A stretch of 53,257 nucleotides of DNA from an uncultured Eubacteriales bacterium (GTDB taxonomy: Bacteria; Bacillota; Clostridia; Oscillospirales; Oscillospiraceae). The notes under the pieces were generated by a model, which ran no database searches, had not been told where the DNA came from, and saw only the letters and a list, made by a program, of their open reading frames with translations. The position numbers and the translations under genes were made by a program. Position 1 is the first letter of the stretch. Each line of letters begins with the position of its first letter. The stretch spans positions 1-53,257 of the forward strand of contig UQVA01000012.1 of assembly GCA_900544405.1 (NCBI GenBank), in the 5' to 3' direction. Shown piece after piece: positions 16,034 to 24,432 of this stretch.

Positions 16034-16591
16034 TCAGGGTCGCCGCCGGATGCTGCGCCGGGGGCTGTCGTCGGGCAGGTCGAATTTCTGGAACTGCTCC
16101 GGGCTGTCCTGGACCCCGGAGGTCCGGTGGGGAATGTCCTCGGCGGGGGCGTTGCAGGCCCGGTGAACCTTGTCCAGGACCCGCTGGGTCAGGGGATGGG
16201 CTTCCTCAAAATAGAACAGGGCATCCTCCGGGGCGGAAAGGACCTGCTGAGCGGTCATGGACGGGATGGCCTCCGCCAGCTCCGGCAGAGCGCAGATGCG
16301 GACCGACGCTCCGGATTCCAGGTCGTAGACCGTGAAGATGAGCCGCCCGGTCTTGTAGTAAAGCAGGTGCTTCCGGCCGGAGGTGCAGTGGAGGCCAATC
16401 TGGATGGCGTCCACGCAGCAGCCGTCATGTTCGCTGACGCAGACCAGCCGGTCCCAGCCGGGGTCGGAGAGGCCAAGGTGGGTCATGGCCGTGTCGCAGA
16501 CCCGCACGCCCAGGGCCAGCAGGGTGCAGGGCTTGCCATGAAAGCGTAGGCTGTCCGTCCACAGCCGCCGGATGCGGCTTCGCAAAAACAT
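16034..16591 (-). CDS. FmdE family protein (stand-alone)
   Basis: A 185-residue protein matching the N-terminal domain of formylmethanofuran dehydrogenase subunit E. Seen are FHGKPC (H18, C22), a long helix after LALG, CCVDAIQ, then HCTSGRKHLLYYKTG and FTVYD, the usual order FHGHxC ... C-x2-DAxQ ... C-x-GK. The C-terminal zinc ribbon of longer members is absent. In bacteria such proteins often accompany molybdenum or metal-cofactor enzymes, but no such gene lies nearby. The start follows AAAGGAG and there is a strong promoter upstream. Function is unknown; metal or cofactor binding is a reasonable guess. Confidence 0.75.
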   Translation of the reverse strand: MFLRSRIRRLWTDSLRFHGKPCTLLALGVRVCDTAMTHLGLSDPGWDRLVCVSEHDGCCVDAIQIGLHCTSGRKHLLYYKTGRLIFTVYDLESGASVRICALPELAEAIPSMTAQQVLSAPEDALFYFEEAHPLTQRVLDKVHRACNAPAEDIPHRTSGVQDSPEQFQKFDLPDDSPRRSIRRRP

Positions 16592-16650
16592 GGCCCCACT
16601 CCTTTCTTCCTGCGCCGACCTCGCCAGCCGAGAACCACAGATGATTTCCG

Positions 16651-16679
16651 ATTATAGCTGATTTGGGAAGGAAAGTCAA
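16651..16679 (-). promoter_or_regulatory. promoter of the FmdE-like gene
   Basis: On the minus strand TTGACT (16674-16679), 17 bases, perfect TATAAT (16651-16656). Confidence 0.85.
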
Positions 16680-17188
16680 GGCAGCGCCGTCGGCGTCCGT
16701 CCTACCCGCCAGGGAAAGGCCGGAATGAAAGCCGGGCGCTGCCTTTTCACTGGGTCGGTCCGTTCTGTTCGCACAAGCAAACATCCTGACGGGTCCCACT
16801 GGGGAATAGAAGGCCGGAATGGGAAAAAATAAGGCTGTGCACGGCAGAAACGGAAAAACCGGCCGCTGGGCGGGGAAGGAGAAAACGGTAAAAATCGTTT
16901 GCAAATAAAAACATATCCTGTTCGGTTGCAATTTCGGACCCGAATCGGGGAAAACCGTGTGGAAGGCGAACGCAGAAACCTTCCTGTGAGCGTATCAGCA
17001 AAAGTTTAGGTCTGGAAGGAAATGTCAGATTCTTACGATGGAACACCGGAAGAAACTGATAATTCCGAACAGAAATCTGTGATTTTTAACCAAAAACGCT
17101 TCCGGAGCAAACGTGAGAAACCGGTATCTTATTTTGAAAAATGTGAGATGTCACAAAAACCGGGGTAAATTCTTGGTTGGTTTTGCCA
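16680..17188. other. long intergenic gap, no gene supported
   Basis: About 500 bases with lower GC than the flanks. Short frames on the minus strand (for example 16747-17046) have no ribosome binding site and no recognisable motif. It probably contains regulatory sequence for the large operon, but no specific site can be named. Confidence 0.5.
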
Positions 17189-17217
17189 TTTACGAAACAG
17201 AGTTTCTTAACTAAAAT
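17189..17217 (+). promoter_or_regulatory. possible promoter of the 17.5-kb locus
   Basis: TTTACG (17189-17194), 17 bases, TAAAAT (17212-17217). It is the best candidate ahead of the LacI gene but a weak match. Confidence 0.35.
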
Positions 17218-17244
17218 ATAGCCATACAGAGAGCAACAAGGCAA

Positions 17245-17277
17245 CGGTGTCCACGGAAAGCCCGTGAGGGTACACCG
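17245..17277 (+). promoter_or_regulatory. leader stem-loop before the lacI-type gene
   Basis: Nested arms CGGTGT/ACACCG (17245-17250 and 17272-17277) and CACGG/CCGTG (17252-17256 and 17262-17266) sit just before the ribosome binding site. It could be an operator for the LacI protein or a leader hairpin in the mRNA. Confidence 0.45.
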
Positions 17278-17293
17278 GAAAAGGGAGGTCCCG

Positions 17294-18322
17294 ATGGGCG
17301 TCACGATGGAGTATATCGCACGGATGGCCAACGTGTCTAAGGCGACGGTGTCACGTGTAGTCAACGGAAAGACAGAGGGGGTCGGCAAGGAGACCAGAGA
17401 GCGGATTCAGCGCATTATCGAGGAATATGGCTACACGCCCAATCTGGTGGCCCGTGGCATGGCAACTTCCCACTCCAAGACCATCGGACTGGTGATTCCC
17501 AATATCACCAATCCGTTTTTCCCGGATCTGATCCGGAGCCTGCAGATTCCGCTGCAGGCCTATGGTTATACGGTCATGCTGTGTGACACGGATTCCTCCC
17601 GGCAGATCGAGGAGAACATCCTCAAGACGCTGCAGGCCAAGCGGGTGGACGGCATCATCCTGGCAACGGTCCAGGAAGAAGGCCGGCATTCTCAGGAAAC
17701 GGTCCGACTGGATGTGCCCTGCGTACTCATTGATCGGAAAAGCAACGTCATTGATTATGATGTGGGCATATTTATGGACAATGAATTTGCCTTCTGGTCT
17801 GCAACCAATCTCATTCTTCGCCACGGAAACCGGCGTATCGCTTTTATTAAGGGGCCGGATGATTTATCTACGACCAAGGAACGGCTGCTGGGGTTCCAGA
17901 GCGCTATGAAGCAGTACGGGGTGCCGATTGACCCGGACCTGATTCTGAACGGGGACTTCGGCTTCCGCAGCGGTTATACCGCCGTGATGATGCTTCACCG
18001 CCGGAGGATTCCTTTTACTGCCATTGTAGCTTCCAACGACATGATGGCTCTGGGCGCCATTCAGGCGCTGCGGGAGTTGAACATTTCGGTGCCGGAGGAA
18101 GTGGAGGTTATCGGCTGTGATGATATTCCCTTCAGTTCCCTCATCCAGCCGACGCTGACGACCATGCGGATTCCGCTGGAGAAATTCGGCCGTCGAGTGG
18201 CATCTATTATGATGGACCTGATCGCCGGGAATCCGGTGTCGGACAAAAATATCCGCCTGGAGGCGGAATTGATCCTGCGGGGTAGCACCCGTAAGACAAA
18301 ACAGGAAACGAAAGGGACGTAA
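17294..18322 (+). CDS. LacI family transcriptional regulator
   Basis: A 342-residue repressor. The DNA-binding head holds the helix-turn-helix ANVSKATVSRVVNGK and the hinge YTPNLVARGMAT (about residues 5-60). The rest is the periplasmic-binding-like effector domain (IGLVIPNITNPFF, DGIILATV, GFQSAMKQYG, IVASNDMMALGA, GCDDIPFSS). The start at 17294 is set by GGGAGG six bases upstream. It is the first gene of the long plus-strand locus, four bases ahead of the ribokinase-like gene, so it is probably autoregulated and controls the whole locus. The ligand is probably a pathway sugar or nucleoside (inference). Confidence 0.92.
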   Translation: MGVTMEYIARMANVSKATVSRVVNGKTEGVGKETRERIQRIIEEYGYTPNLVARGMATSHSKTIGLVIPNITNPFFPDLIRSLQIPLQAYGYTVMLCDTDSSRQIEENILKTLQAKRVDGIILATVQEEGRHSQETVRLDVPCVLIDRKSNVIDYDVGIFMDNEFAFWSATNLILRHGNRRIAFIKGPDDLSTTKERLLGFQSAMKQYGVPIDPDLILNGDFGFRSGYTAVMMLHRRRIPFTAIVASNDMMALGAIQALRELNISVPEEVEVIGCDDIPFSSLIQPTLTTMRIPLEKFGRRVASIMMDLIAGNPVSDKNIRLEAELILRGSTRKTKQETKGT

Positions 18323-18326
18323 GCGT

Positions 18327-19223
18327 ATGAAGATCCTTTGCATGGGCTCCGTCAATGTGGATAAGACCTACCGAGTGGATCACATTCCGAAGGAAGGAGA
18401 GACGATCCTGGCCCGAGGATTCCGGCAGGGCTGGGGCGGAAAGGGCCTGAATCAGGCGGTGGCTCTGGCGAAATCCTGCGACGAAGTCTACTTCGCCGGA
18501 AACGCCGGTGTGCAGGATGCCGCCCTGGGGAGCTTCCTGCGGCAGCACAACATTCACGACGACTACCTGAATCTTCTGGAGGACGCTCCCACCGGCGTGG
18601 CTCTCATCAATGTGGACAAGAACGGCCAGAACGCCATCGTGGTCTACGGCGGAGCCAACCAGACCTTCACAGAAGAATACATCGACCGGGTGCTGGGCCG
18701 GTTCGAGGCAGGGGATATGCTCCTCCTGCAGAACGAGATCAACGGTCTGGATTACATACTCCGCCGGGCAAAAGCGGCGGGAATGCAGATCGCCATGAAC
18801 CCCTCGCCCTTTGAAGAAACGCTGAAAGCACTGCCCCTGGATCTGGTGGACCTTTTCCTGGTCAACGAGGTGGAGGGCTATCAGATCACCGGCTGCAAAG
18901 AGCCGGAGGCGATTTTGCAGGAATTGGAACGCCAGTACAGCAGGGCGGCAGTGGTGCTGACCCTGGGCGGCCAAGGCTCCGTGTACGCCAAAGGCGGAAA
19001 GCGGGTCCGTCAACCCATTTACCGTGTGCCGGTGGTGGACACCACGGCGGCGGGCGATACGTTCACAGGGTATTTTCTCTCGGCGCTGGCATCGGGCATG
19101 ACCCCGGAGGCCAGCCTGGACCGGGCGGCCAAAGCCGCCGCCATTGCGGTATCCCGCAGCGGCGCCACCGACTCCATCCCCAGCCTGAAAGAGGTGCTGG
19201 AATTTCAAGAGGAGGAATGTTGA
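18327..19223 (+). CDS. ribokinase-like PfkB sugar kinase
   Basis: A 298-residue PfkB kinase. The N-terminus GSVNVDKTYRVDHIP, the GGKGLNQAVALA substrate loop (the ribokinase GGKGANQA motif) and the C-terminal DTTAAGDTFTGYF anion-hole/catalytic-Asp motif are all present. The length is typical for ribokinase. It likely phosphorylates ribose or a related free sugar released by the nucleoside hydrolase encoded six genes further along. It is packed between the regulator (4-base gap) and the first TrpF-like gene (1-base gap). PfkB members vary widely in substrate, so ribose is inferred. Confidence 0.85.
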   Translation: MKILCMGSVNVDKTYRVDHIPKEGETILARGFRQGWGGKGLNQAVALAKSCDEVYFAGNAGVQDAALGSFLRQHNIHDDYLNLLEDAPTGVALINVDKNGQNAIVVYGGANQTFTEEYIDRVLGRFEAGDMLLLQNEINGLDYILRRAKAAGMQIAMNPSPFEETLKALPLDLVDLFLVNEVEGYQITGCKEPEAILQELERQYSRAAVVLTLGGQGSVYAKGGKRVRQPIYRVPVVDTTAAGDTFTGYFLSALASGMTPEASLDRAAKAAAIAVSRSGATDSIPSLKEVLEFQEEEC

Positions 19224-19224
19224 C

Positions 19225-19926
19225 ATGATTACTCAAATCTACGGCATCAAGAATCTGGACGATGCGCTGATGTGCGCCGAGCTGGGTGCAGACCACATCG
19301 GCGTGGCCTTCGGCCAGGTGAAGCACCTGGGTCCCCAGCAGAAGGACTGCGCACAGGCAAAATATATTTTTGACCGGCTGCCTTCCAATGTGGTGAAGGT
19401 GGGTCTGACCATCGCCAGCGACGTGGACGAGATCATCCACGATCTGTCTTTGTGTCTGCCGGATGTGTACCATCTTTCCGGAGATATCCGGGACATTTCT
19501 CCGGAGGGCGTCCAGAGAATCCGGGACGCTTACCCAGGATTGAAGATTATGCAGGCCCTGCCGGTGTACTCCGGCGTTTCCTACGAGGAGCAGTGGCCCA
19601 CCATTCTGGACCTGATCCGGAAATATGAGTCCACCACGGACTTCTTCCTCATCGATACCAAGGACCCCAAGAGCACCATCGGCATCGGTGCTACCGGTGC
19701 CGTCCATGACCGGAACATCGACCGGGCCATCGTGGAGGCCACCAAGGTCCCCTGCATCGTGGCTGGGGGCCTGGATGCTTCCAATGTGGCGGAGGTCATC
19801 CATATCACCCATCCCTACGGGGTAGACTCCTGCACCCGGACCAATGCGGACAAGGCTGATGCCATCGGAAACGGCAAGGACCGGGAAAAAGTGAAAGCGT
19901 TCATTGAAGCAGCGAGGAATGCCTGA
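19225..19926 (+). CDS. TrpF-like TIM-barrel protein lacking the catalytic Cys, copy 1
   Basis: A 233-residue protein resembling phosphoribosylanthranilate isomerase (PRAI). Kept features: the N-terminal strand with LGADHIGVAFG, LIDTK (the PRAI Asp strand), GIGATG, VAGGLDASNVAEVI and a C-terminal GVD. The PRAI K-[IV]-C-G motif is changed to QIYGI here, so the catalytic Cys is a Tyr, and the terminal SSGVE motif is replaced by CTRTN. No trp genes are nearby. It is most likely a related sugar-phosphate isomerase or lyase on a ribose-type substrate rather than a tryptophan enzyme. It is followed 18 bases later by a close paralogue. AGGAGG lies ahead of the ATG. Confidence 0.7.
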   Translation: MITQIYGIKNLDDALMCAELGADHIGVAFGQVKHLGPQQKDCAQAKYIFDRLPSNVVKVGLTIASDVDEIIHDLSLCLPDVYHLSGDIRDISPEGVQRIRDAYPGLKIMQALPVYSGVSYEEQWPTILDLIRKYESTTDFFLIDTKDPKSTIGIGATGAVHDRNIDRAIVEATKVPCIVAGGLDASNVAEVIHITHPYGVDSCTRTNADKADAIGNGKDREKVKAFIEAARNA

Positions 19927-19944
19927 GCGGGAAAGGAGAGCCTA

Positions 19945-20661
19945 ATGAGCAAGACCATTGCACAGATTTATAGCCTGACCAACCTGGCCGATGCTCTGAT
20001 GTGCGTCGAGCTGGGCGCAGACCACATCGGTGTGGCCTTCGGCGACGTGGACCATCTGGGACCCATCCAAAAGACCTGCGCCGAGGCAAAATACATATTT
20101 GACAATCTTCCGGACAATGTGGTGAAGATTGGCCTGACCATCGCCAAGGATGTGGACGAAATTCTGGCGGATCTGGACAAGTGCTGCCCGGAGGTCTACC
20201 ACCTGTCCGGCGATATCCGGGACATTCCGCCGGAAGAGGTCCAGCGGATTCGGGACGCCCATCCGGGATTGAAGATCATGCAGGCCATCCCGGTGTACTC
20301 CGGCGTTTCCTACGAGGAGCAGTGGCCCACCATTCTGGAGCTGATCCGGAAATACGAGCCGACCACGGATTACTTCCTCATCGATACCAAGGACCCCCAG
20401 AGTACCATTGGTATCGGCGCTACCGGCGCTACCCACGACCGGACCATCGACCGGGCCATCGTGGAGGCCACCAAGATCCCCTGCATCATCGCAGGCGGTC
20501 TGGACCCGGACAATGTGGCGGAGGCCATCCATACGGCGCATCCCTACGGTGTGGATACCTGCACCCGCACGAACCTGCCCAAGGAACAGCAGGACATTAC
20601 CAATGGCCTGAAGGACCGGGAAAAGGTCAAGGCATTCATCGAGGCTACGAAAAATGCGTGA
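19945..20661 (+). CDS. TrpF-like TIM-barrel protein lacking the catalytic Cys, copy 2
   Basis: A 238-residue close paralogue of the preceding gene, identical across long stretches (for example YSGVSYEEQWPTIL). The PRAI Cys is again Tyr (QIYSL), the LIDTK Asp is kept, and phosphate-site segments GIGATGATHD and IAGGLDPDNVAEAI are intact. The tail GVDTCTRTN matches copy 1. Tandem retention with both copies intact suggests either a heteromer or two related substrates. AAAGGAG precedes the ATG. The last eight bases overlap the next kinase, so translation is probably coupled. Confidence 0.7.
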   Translation: MSKTIAQIYSLTNLADALMCVELGADHIGVAFGDVDHLGPIQKTCAEAKYIFDNLPDNVVKIGLTIAKDVDEILADLDKCCPEVYHLSGDIRDIPPEEVQRIRDAHPGLKIMQAIPVYSGVSYEEQWPTILELIRKYEPTTDYFLIDTKDPQSTIGIGATGATHDRTIDRAIVEATKIPCIIAGGLDPDNVAEAIHTAHPYGVDTCTRTNLPKEQQDITNGLKDREKVKAFIEATKNA

Positions 20662-21634
20662 GACAAGGCCGGTAATTGTCATTGGCGATGCCTGCGTGGA
20701 CGTGACCGTCCGCCTGGCGGATCTGATGGTTGGACACAGTGACGTATTTGATTCCGAGCGGCTCCTACCCACCATTTCCGGCGGCGGGACCAGCGCCAAC
20801 ACGGCGGTGGCCCTCAGCAAGCTGGGGGTGGCTACGGCCTTCATGGGGACCATAGGCGATGACTACGGCGGACGGTTCATGCTCCGGGAGTTTGCGGAAC
20901 GGGGCATCGACACGGGGCTGACCATTGTGGATGACAGCAACACCATTTTCGTGTTTGCGTTCATCGACCCGGAAGGGGAGCGGACCTTGTGGGCGTTCCC
21001 CCGGGAGGGCTGCTCCTACGCCAACCTGGACTTGAATAAAATTGATCTGGACCGGGTACGCCGGGCCGGATGGGTCCATTCCTCCGGAATGGCTTATATG
21101 ACCGGCGGTTCCACCCGGGAGAATCTCCCGAAGGTGTTCCGGGCGGCATACGAGGCGGGAGTCCCCACCTCCTTTGATCTGAACACACGGGTGGGCGAGC
21201 CGGAGAACCTGGACCCGGATATCCGCCGGGCGGTGGAGGAAACGCTGCCCTATGTGCGCTACCTGCTGGGTTCCGCCAAGGATGAATTCTACTCCTTCTG
21301 CCCCAAAGACGATTGGAAGGACTCCGTAAGGGCCTTCGCCGTGGACGGGCGGACGGTGATCTCCCGGATGGGCGGCGACGGTGCATTTACCGTAAGCCCG
21401 GAGGGGGAATTCTCCACGGAAGCGTTCCAAGTGAACGTGCGAAACACCACGGGGGCCGGAGACGCCTTCAACGCAGGCTTCATCGCCGGAATGCTCCGGG
21501 GACTGCCCCTTCGGGAAGCGGTCCGGTGGGGAAACGGCGTCGCCGGATATAAGGTCACGGGCAACAGCGCCCGCCATACCCCCAACGAGACGGAACTTTT
21601 GGATTTCATGGCCCATGTGCCGGGAAAGAAATAA
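20654..21634 (+). CDS. PfkB family carbohydrate kinase
   Basis: A 326-residue PfkB kinase. Seen are the N-terminal VIGDACVDVTVRL, the GGGTSANTAVALSKLG substrate loop, GTIGDDYGG and the catalytic NTTGAGDAFNAGF. It overlaps the second TrpF-like gene by eight bases (ATG inside its end), showing a tight operon. It is not a close relative of the ribokinase-like gene at the start of the locus. The substrate is unknown; phosphorylation of a sugar, nucleoside or sugar-amine adduct is possible. The Asp of GAGD is intact, unlike the third PfkB protein in this locus. Confidence 0.88.
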   Translation: MRETRPVIVIGDACVDVTVRLADLMVGHSDVFDSERLLPTISGGGTSANTAVALSKLGVATAFMGTIGDDYGGRFMLREFAERGIDTGLTIVDDSNTIFVFAFIDPEGERTLWAFPREGCSYANLDLNKIDLDRVRRAGWVHSSGMAYMTGGSTRENLPKVFRAAYEAGVPTSFDLNTRVGEPENLDPDIRRAVEETLPYVRYLLGSAKDEFYSFCPKDDWKDSVRAFAVDGRTVISRMGGDGAFTVSPEGEFSTEAFQVNVRNTTGAGDAFNAGFIAGMLRGLPLREAVRWGNGVAGYKVTGNSARHTPNETELLDFMAHVPGKK

Positions 21635-21635
21635 C

Positions 21636-22571
21636 ATGAACGAGCAGAAAAAGAAAAGCCGATTTACCCTCCTGGGCATCCTGGCCTCGGTGATCTGGGG
21701 CTCCGGCAGTGCCTTCGGCCGGTCCATGGCGGAGACCTACGGAAACTTCTCCTCCACGGGCCTGAGCAACGTCAGCGCCGGTGTCATTCTGACGGCGGTG
21801 CAGATCAAGCGCAGCGGCCTGAAAAGCTACGGCCAAGCCCCCCTGAAATACTGGCTCATCTGTGGCCCCATTTATGTGCTCTACAAGCTGACCACCGGGT
21901 TGGCGGTAGGCGTGGCGGCTACCCGGGAGCAGGTCGTTACCTCCGGCCTTCTCCGGCTGATGTGGCCCATGATGACCCTCATCATGGCGGTCATTATGTT
22001 CCGGAAGGAAAATAAGACCTCCAAATGGTTCATCCCCAGCATCCTGCTTTCCATTGTGGGCATTCTGGTGGCCAATACGGATGTAGAGAATTTCTCCGTT
22101 CTGAATACTCTGAAGATCATGTGCGTGGATGCCTTCTGGCCAAGCCTTTTGTCGGTGGTGTCCTCCATTGCCTGGGGCCTGTACTCCAACCTGAACCGGA
22201 AGATTGTGGGTGATGCGGATTATGACGCCGTGGGCCTGTTCATGGTCATCACGGGCCTCCTGTCCTACGGAGTTACGTTTTTTGTGGCAGAGCCGCAGGT
22301 GTTCCACCTCCGGCAGATGGGCGAGCTCATCTATATGGTGGTGTTTTCCAGCTTCCTGGGAACGCTGTTCTGGAATCTCTCCATGCAGAAGGGCGACCAC
22401 ATGCTGGTGATTCTGGTTTCCAACTTCATGCCGGTGCTCTCCACGGTCATCAGTGCCGTGCTGCTGGGCGTGACGCTGACCTGGCCCATGGTGGCCGGTT
22501 CCCTGATGGTGGTGGCCGGAACGCTGTTCTGCAAGGCTTCCATCAAGCCGGTGATGGCAGAGGCGGCATGA
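21636..22571 (+). CDS. EamA/DMT family transporter
   Basis: A 311-residue membrane protein with about ten hydrophobic helices in two similar halves, as in the drug/metabolite transporter superfamily. The first helix contains ILASVIWGSGSAFGR; the second half includes SIAWGLYSNLNRK and the last helices end in GSLMVVAGTLF. It sits inside the catabolic locus between a kinase and a HAD phosphatase, so it may export a by-product or take up a related solute. The start at 21636 is one base after the kinase stop; an in-frame ATG at 21615 inside that gene is the alternative. Confidence 0.8.
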   Translation: MNEQKKKSRFTLLGILASVIWGSGSAFGRSMAETYGNFSSTGLSNVSAGVILTAVQIKRSGLKSYGQAPLKYWLICGPIYVLYKLTTGLAVGVAATREQVVTSGLLRLMWPMMTLIMAVIMFRKENKTSKWFIPSILLSIVGILVANTDVENFSVLNTLKIMCVDAFWPSLLSVVSSIAWGLYSNLNRKIVGDADYDAVGLFMVITGLLSYGVTFFVAEPQVFHLRQMGELIYMVVFSSFLGTLFWNLSMQKGDHMLVILVSNFMPVLSTVISAVLLGVTLTWPMVAGSLMVVAGTLFCKASIKPVMAEAA

Positions 22572-23230
22572 TGCACCGTTACAGTGCCGTTTTATTCGAT
22601 TTTGACGGGACCCTGGCCGATACGGCCAAGGACGTGTGGGATTCCGTCCGGTACGGCTTCAAGAAAAATGGACTTTCCATCCCGGATAACTACGCAGCCG
22701 ACGATCGGAACCTGGCCAAACTCAACGAGCAGATCGTTGCGGAGCTGTATCCGGGAAGCCCGGAGACTCTGGGTCGTCAGGTGGCGGCGGACGTTGCCCA
22801 CCATTACCGGAATCTCAATACTTATCCCCGCACGCAGCTTTATCCTTACATAAAGGAATTGCTTTCGGCCCTTCGGGCGGCGCAAATACCCACGGGCATC
22901 CTCTCCAACAAGGGCCATGCTTCTCTGGGGCGCATCCTGAAAGAAAAGGGCTGGCTGGACTACTTTGACAGCTATCGTGGGACCCTGGACAGTGACGACG
23001 ATACCCTGGGAAAAGTGGACCGGCTGAGAAATTATATGGCGGCGTTCGATACCTCGGACGCAGTTTATATCGGCGACTCGGCGGGAGACGTGGAGGCGGC
23101 CAAGGCCAACGGCCTGTACGTCATCGGCGTTCTCTACGGGGACGGCGACCCGGAGCAGGTCCGCAGGGCCGGCCCCGATGCGGTGGCCTCCACGCCGGAG
23201 GCGCTTCTGGAACAAATCATGAAAGGATGA
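22568..23230 (+). CDS. HAD family phosphatase
   Basis: A 220-residue haloacid-dehalogenase-type hydrolase, phosphoglycolate-phosphatase-like. Motif I is FDFDGTLADT (nucleophile Asp near residue 11), motif II is GILSNKGH and motif IV is YIGDSAGDVEAAKANG, with a helical cap in between. It likely removes phosphate from a small sugar phosphate made by the locus. The ATG overlaps the transporter stop as ATGA. The next gene's ATG likewise overlaps its own stop, showing continuous translational coupling. Confidence 0.88.
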   Translation: MMHRYSAVLFDFDGTLADTAKDVWDSVRYGFKKNGLSIPDNYAADDRNLAKLNEQIVAELYPGSPETLGRQVAADVAHHYRNLNTYPRTQLYPYIKELLSALRAAQIPTGILSNKGHASLGRILKEKGWLDYFDSYRGTLDSDDDTLGKVDRLRNYMAAFDTSDAVYIGDSAGDVEAAKANGLYVIGVLYGDGDPEQVRRAGPDAVASTPEALLEQIMKG

Positions 23231-24423
23231 TGACCGTGTTGCAAGATTTTAAGTATTACATTCCTACTCACTTTGTTTTTGGCAAGGATGCGGAAGCACA
23301 GGTGGGGGCGGCTCTGTCGGAGGATGGGATCAAAAAGGTCCTGATCTGCCGCAGCTCTGATGCTTTCCTGAAAACCACCGGTCTGCTGGACCGGATTACC
23401 GGAGATTTGGATGCCCATGGCGTTGCCTGGGTCGAGTTGGATGGGATTGTGCCCAATCCCCGGCTGCGCCGGGTCTATGACGGCATCGCCCTGGCCCGTG
23501 CCGAGCAGGTGGACGCAGTGGTAGCCGTTGGCGGCGGAAGTGTCATCGATACGGCCAAGGCTGTGGCGGCTGGCGTTCTCTACGATGGAGACGTGTGGGA
23601 CTTTTACAGCGGCAAGGGTCGCCCCAAGCAGGCGCTGCCTGTGGCGGTGGTGCTGACCCTCCCGGCAACCGGCAGTGAGTCCGGCGGTGTCAGCGTGGTC
23701 AACAATGAGGACATTCATATGAAGTCCCTGACCAGCGGCGACTGCCTCCGGCCCCGGTACGCCTTTATGGACCCGAAGCTCTGCTGCACGCTGCCGCCCT
23801 TTATCACTTCCTGCGGCATTGCGGATATGCTCTCCCATGCCATGGAGCGCTACTTCACCGATTCCGATGAACTGAACTGCATCGACTATATGTGCGAGGG
23901 CGTGATGAAAGCCATCGTGACCTTCGGTCGGAAAGTAGTCCGGGACCCCCAGAATTACGACTACCGGGCAGAGGTCATGTGGCTGGGCACCGTTGCCCAG
24001 AACGACATGGTGGGCGTGGGCCGGAACCAGGATTGGTCCTCCCACAACATCGCCAACGAGCTCAGCGCCCTGTACGATACCCCCCACGGAGCCAGCCTGA
24101 CCATCATTACCCCGGCTTGGATGCGCTACGTGTACAAGCAGCACCTGTGGCGCTTCGCCCGGTTCGCCCGTGTGGTTTTTGACGTGACGGAAGCCGACGA
24201 CGAAAAGGCAGCCCTGGAAGCCATCCGCTGCACGGTGGCCTTCTTCCGGGATCTGAACCTGCCCACCTCTTTTGAAGAGTTCCACATCCCCACGGACCGG
24301 ATCGGCGACATGGCGGAGACTGCCAGCCACGCCTTCGGCTCCGACAAGATCGGCACCTTCATGGTGCTGGACAAGCAGGATATTATCCGAATCTTTGAAG
24401 ATTCCATCCAAAAACAGGAATGA
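23227..24423 (+). CDS. iron-containing alcohol dehydrogenase
   Basis: A 398-residue group III dehydrogenase similar to butanol dehydrogenase/YqhD proteins. The cofactor motif GGGSVIDTAKAVA lies near residues 98-110. Metal-site segments GIADMLSHAMERYF and SSHNIANELSALYDTPHGA carry the usual His residues. It most likely reduces an aldehyde produced in the pathway (for example from a sugar fragment) with NAD(P)H. It overlaps the HAD gene by four bases and is followed nine bases later by the nucleoside hydrolase. The exact substrate is not readable. Confidence 0.9.
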   Translation: MMTVLQDFKYYIPTHFVFGKDAEAQVGAALSEDGIKKVLICRSSDAFLKTTGLLDRITGDLDAHGVAWVELDGIVPNPRLRRVYDGIALARAEQVDAVVAVGGGSVIDTAKAVAAGVLYDGDVWDFYSGKGRPKQALPVAVVLTLPATGSESGGVSVVNNEDIHMKSLTSGDCLRPRYAFMDPKLCCTLPPFITSCGIADMLSHAMERYFTDSDELNCIDYMCEGVMKAIVTFGRKVVRDPQNYDYRAEVMWLGTVAQNDMVGVGRNQDWSSHNIANELSALYDTPHGASLTIITPAWMRYVYKQHLWRFARFARVVFDVTEADDEKAALEAIRCTVAFFRDLNLPTSFEEFHIPTDRIGDMAETASHAFGSDKIGTFMVLDKQDIIRIFEDSIQKQE

Positions 24424-24432
24424 GGGAAAAAT

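Noticed and set aside
16747..17046. 99-codon minus-strand frame in the gap before the LacI gene
   Set aside because: No ribosome binding site, no family features, and the region reads as regulatory/non-coding.
19225..20661. Tryptophan biosynthesis gene trpF
   Set aside because: The catalytic Cys and the C-terminal motif are missing and no trp genes are nearby; a different substrate is more likely.
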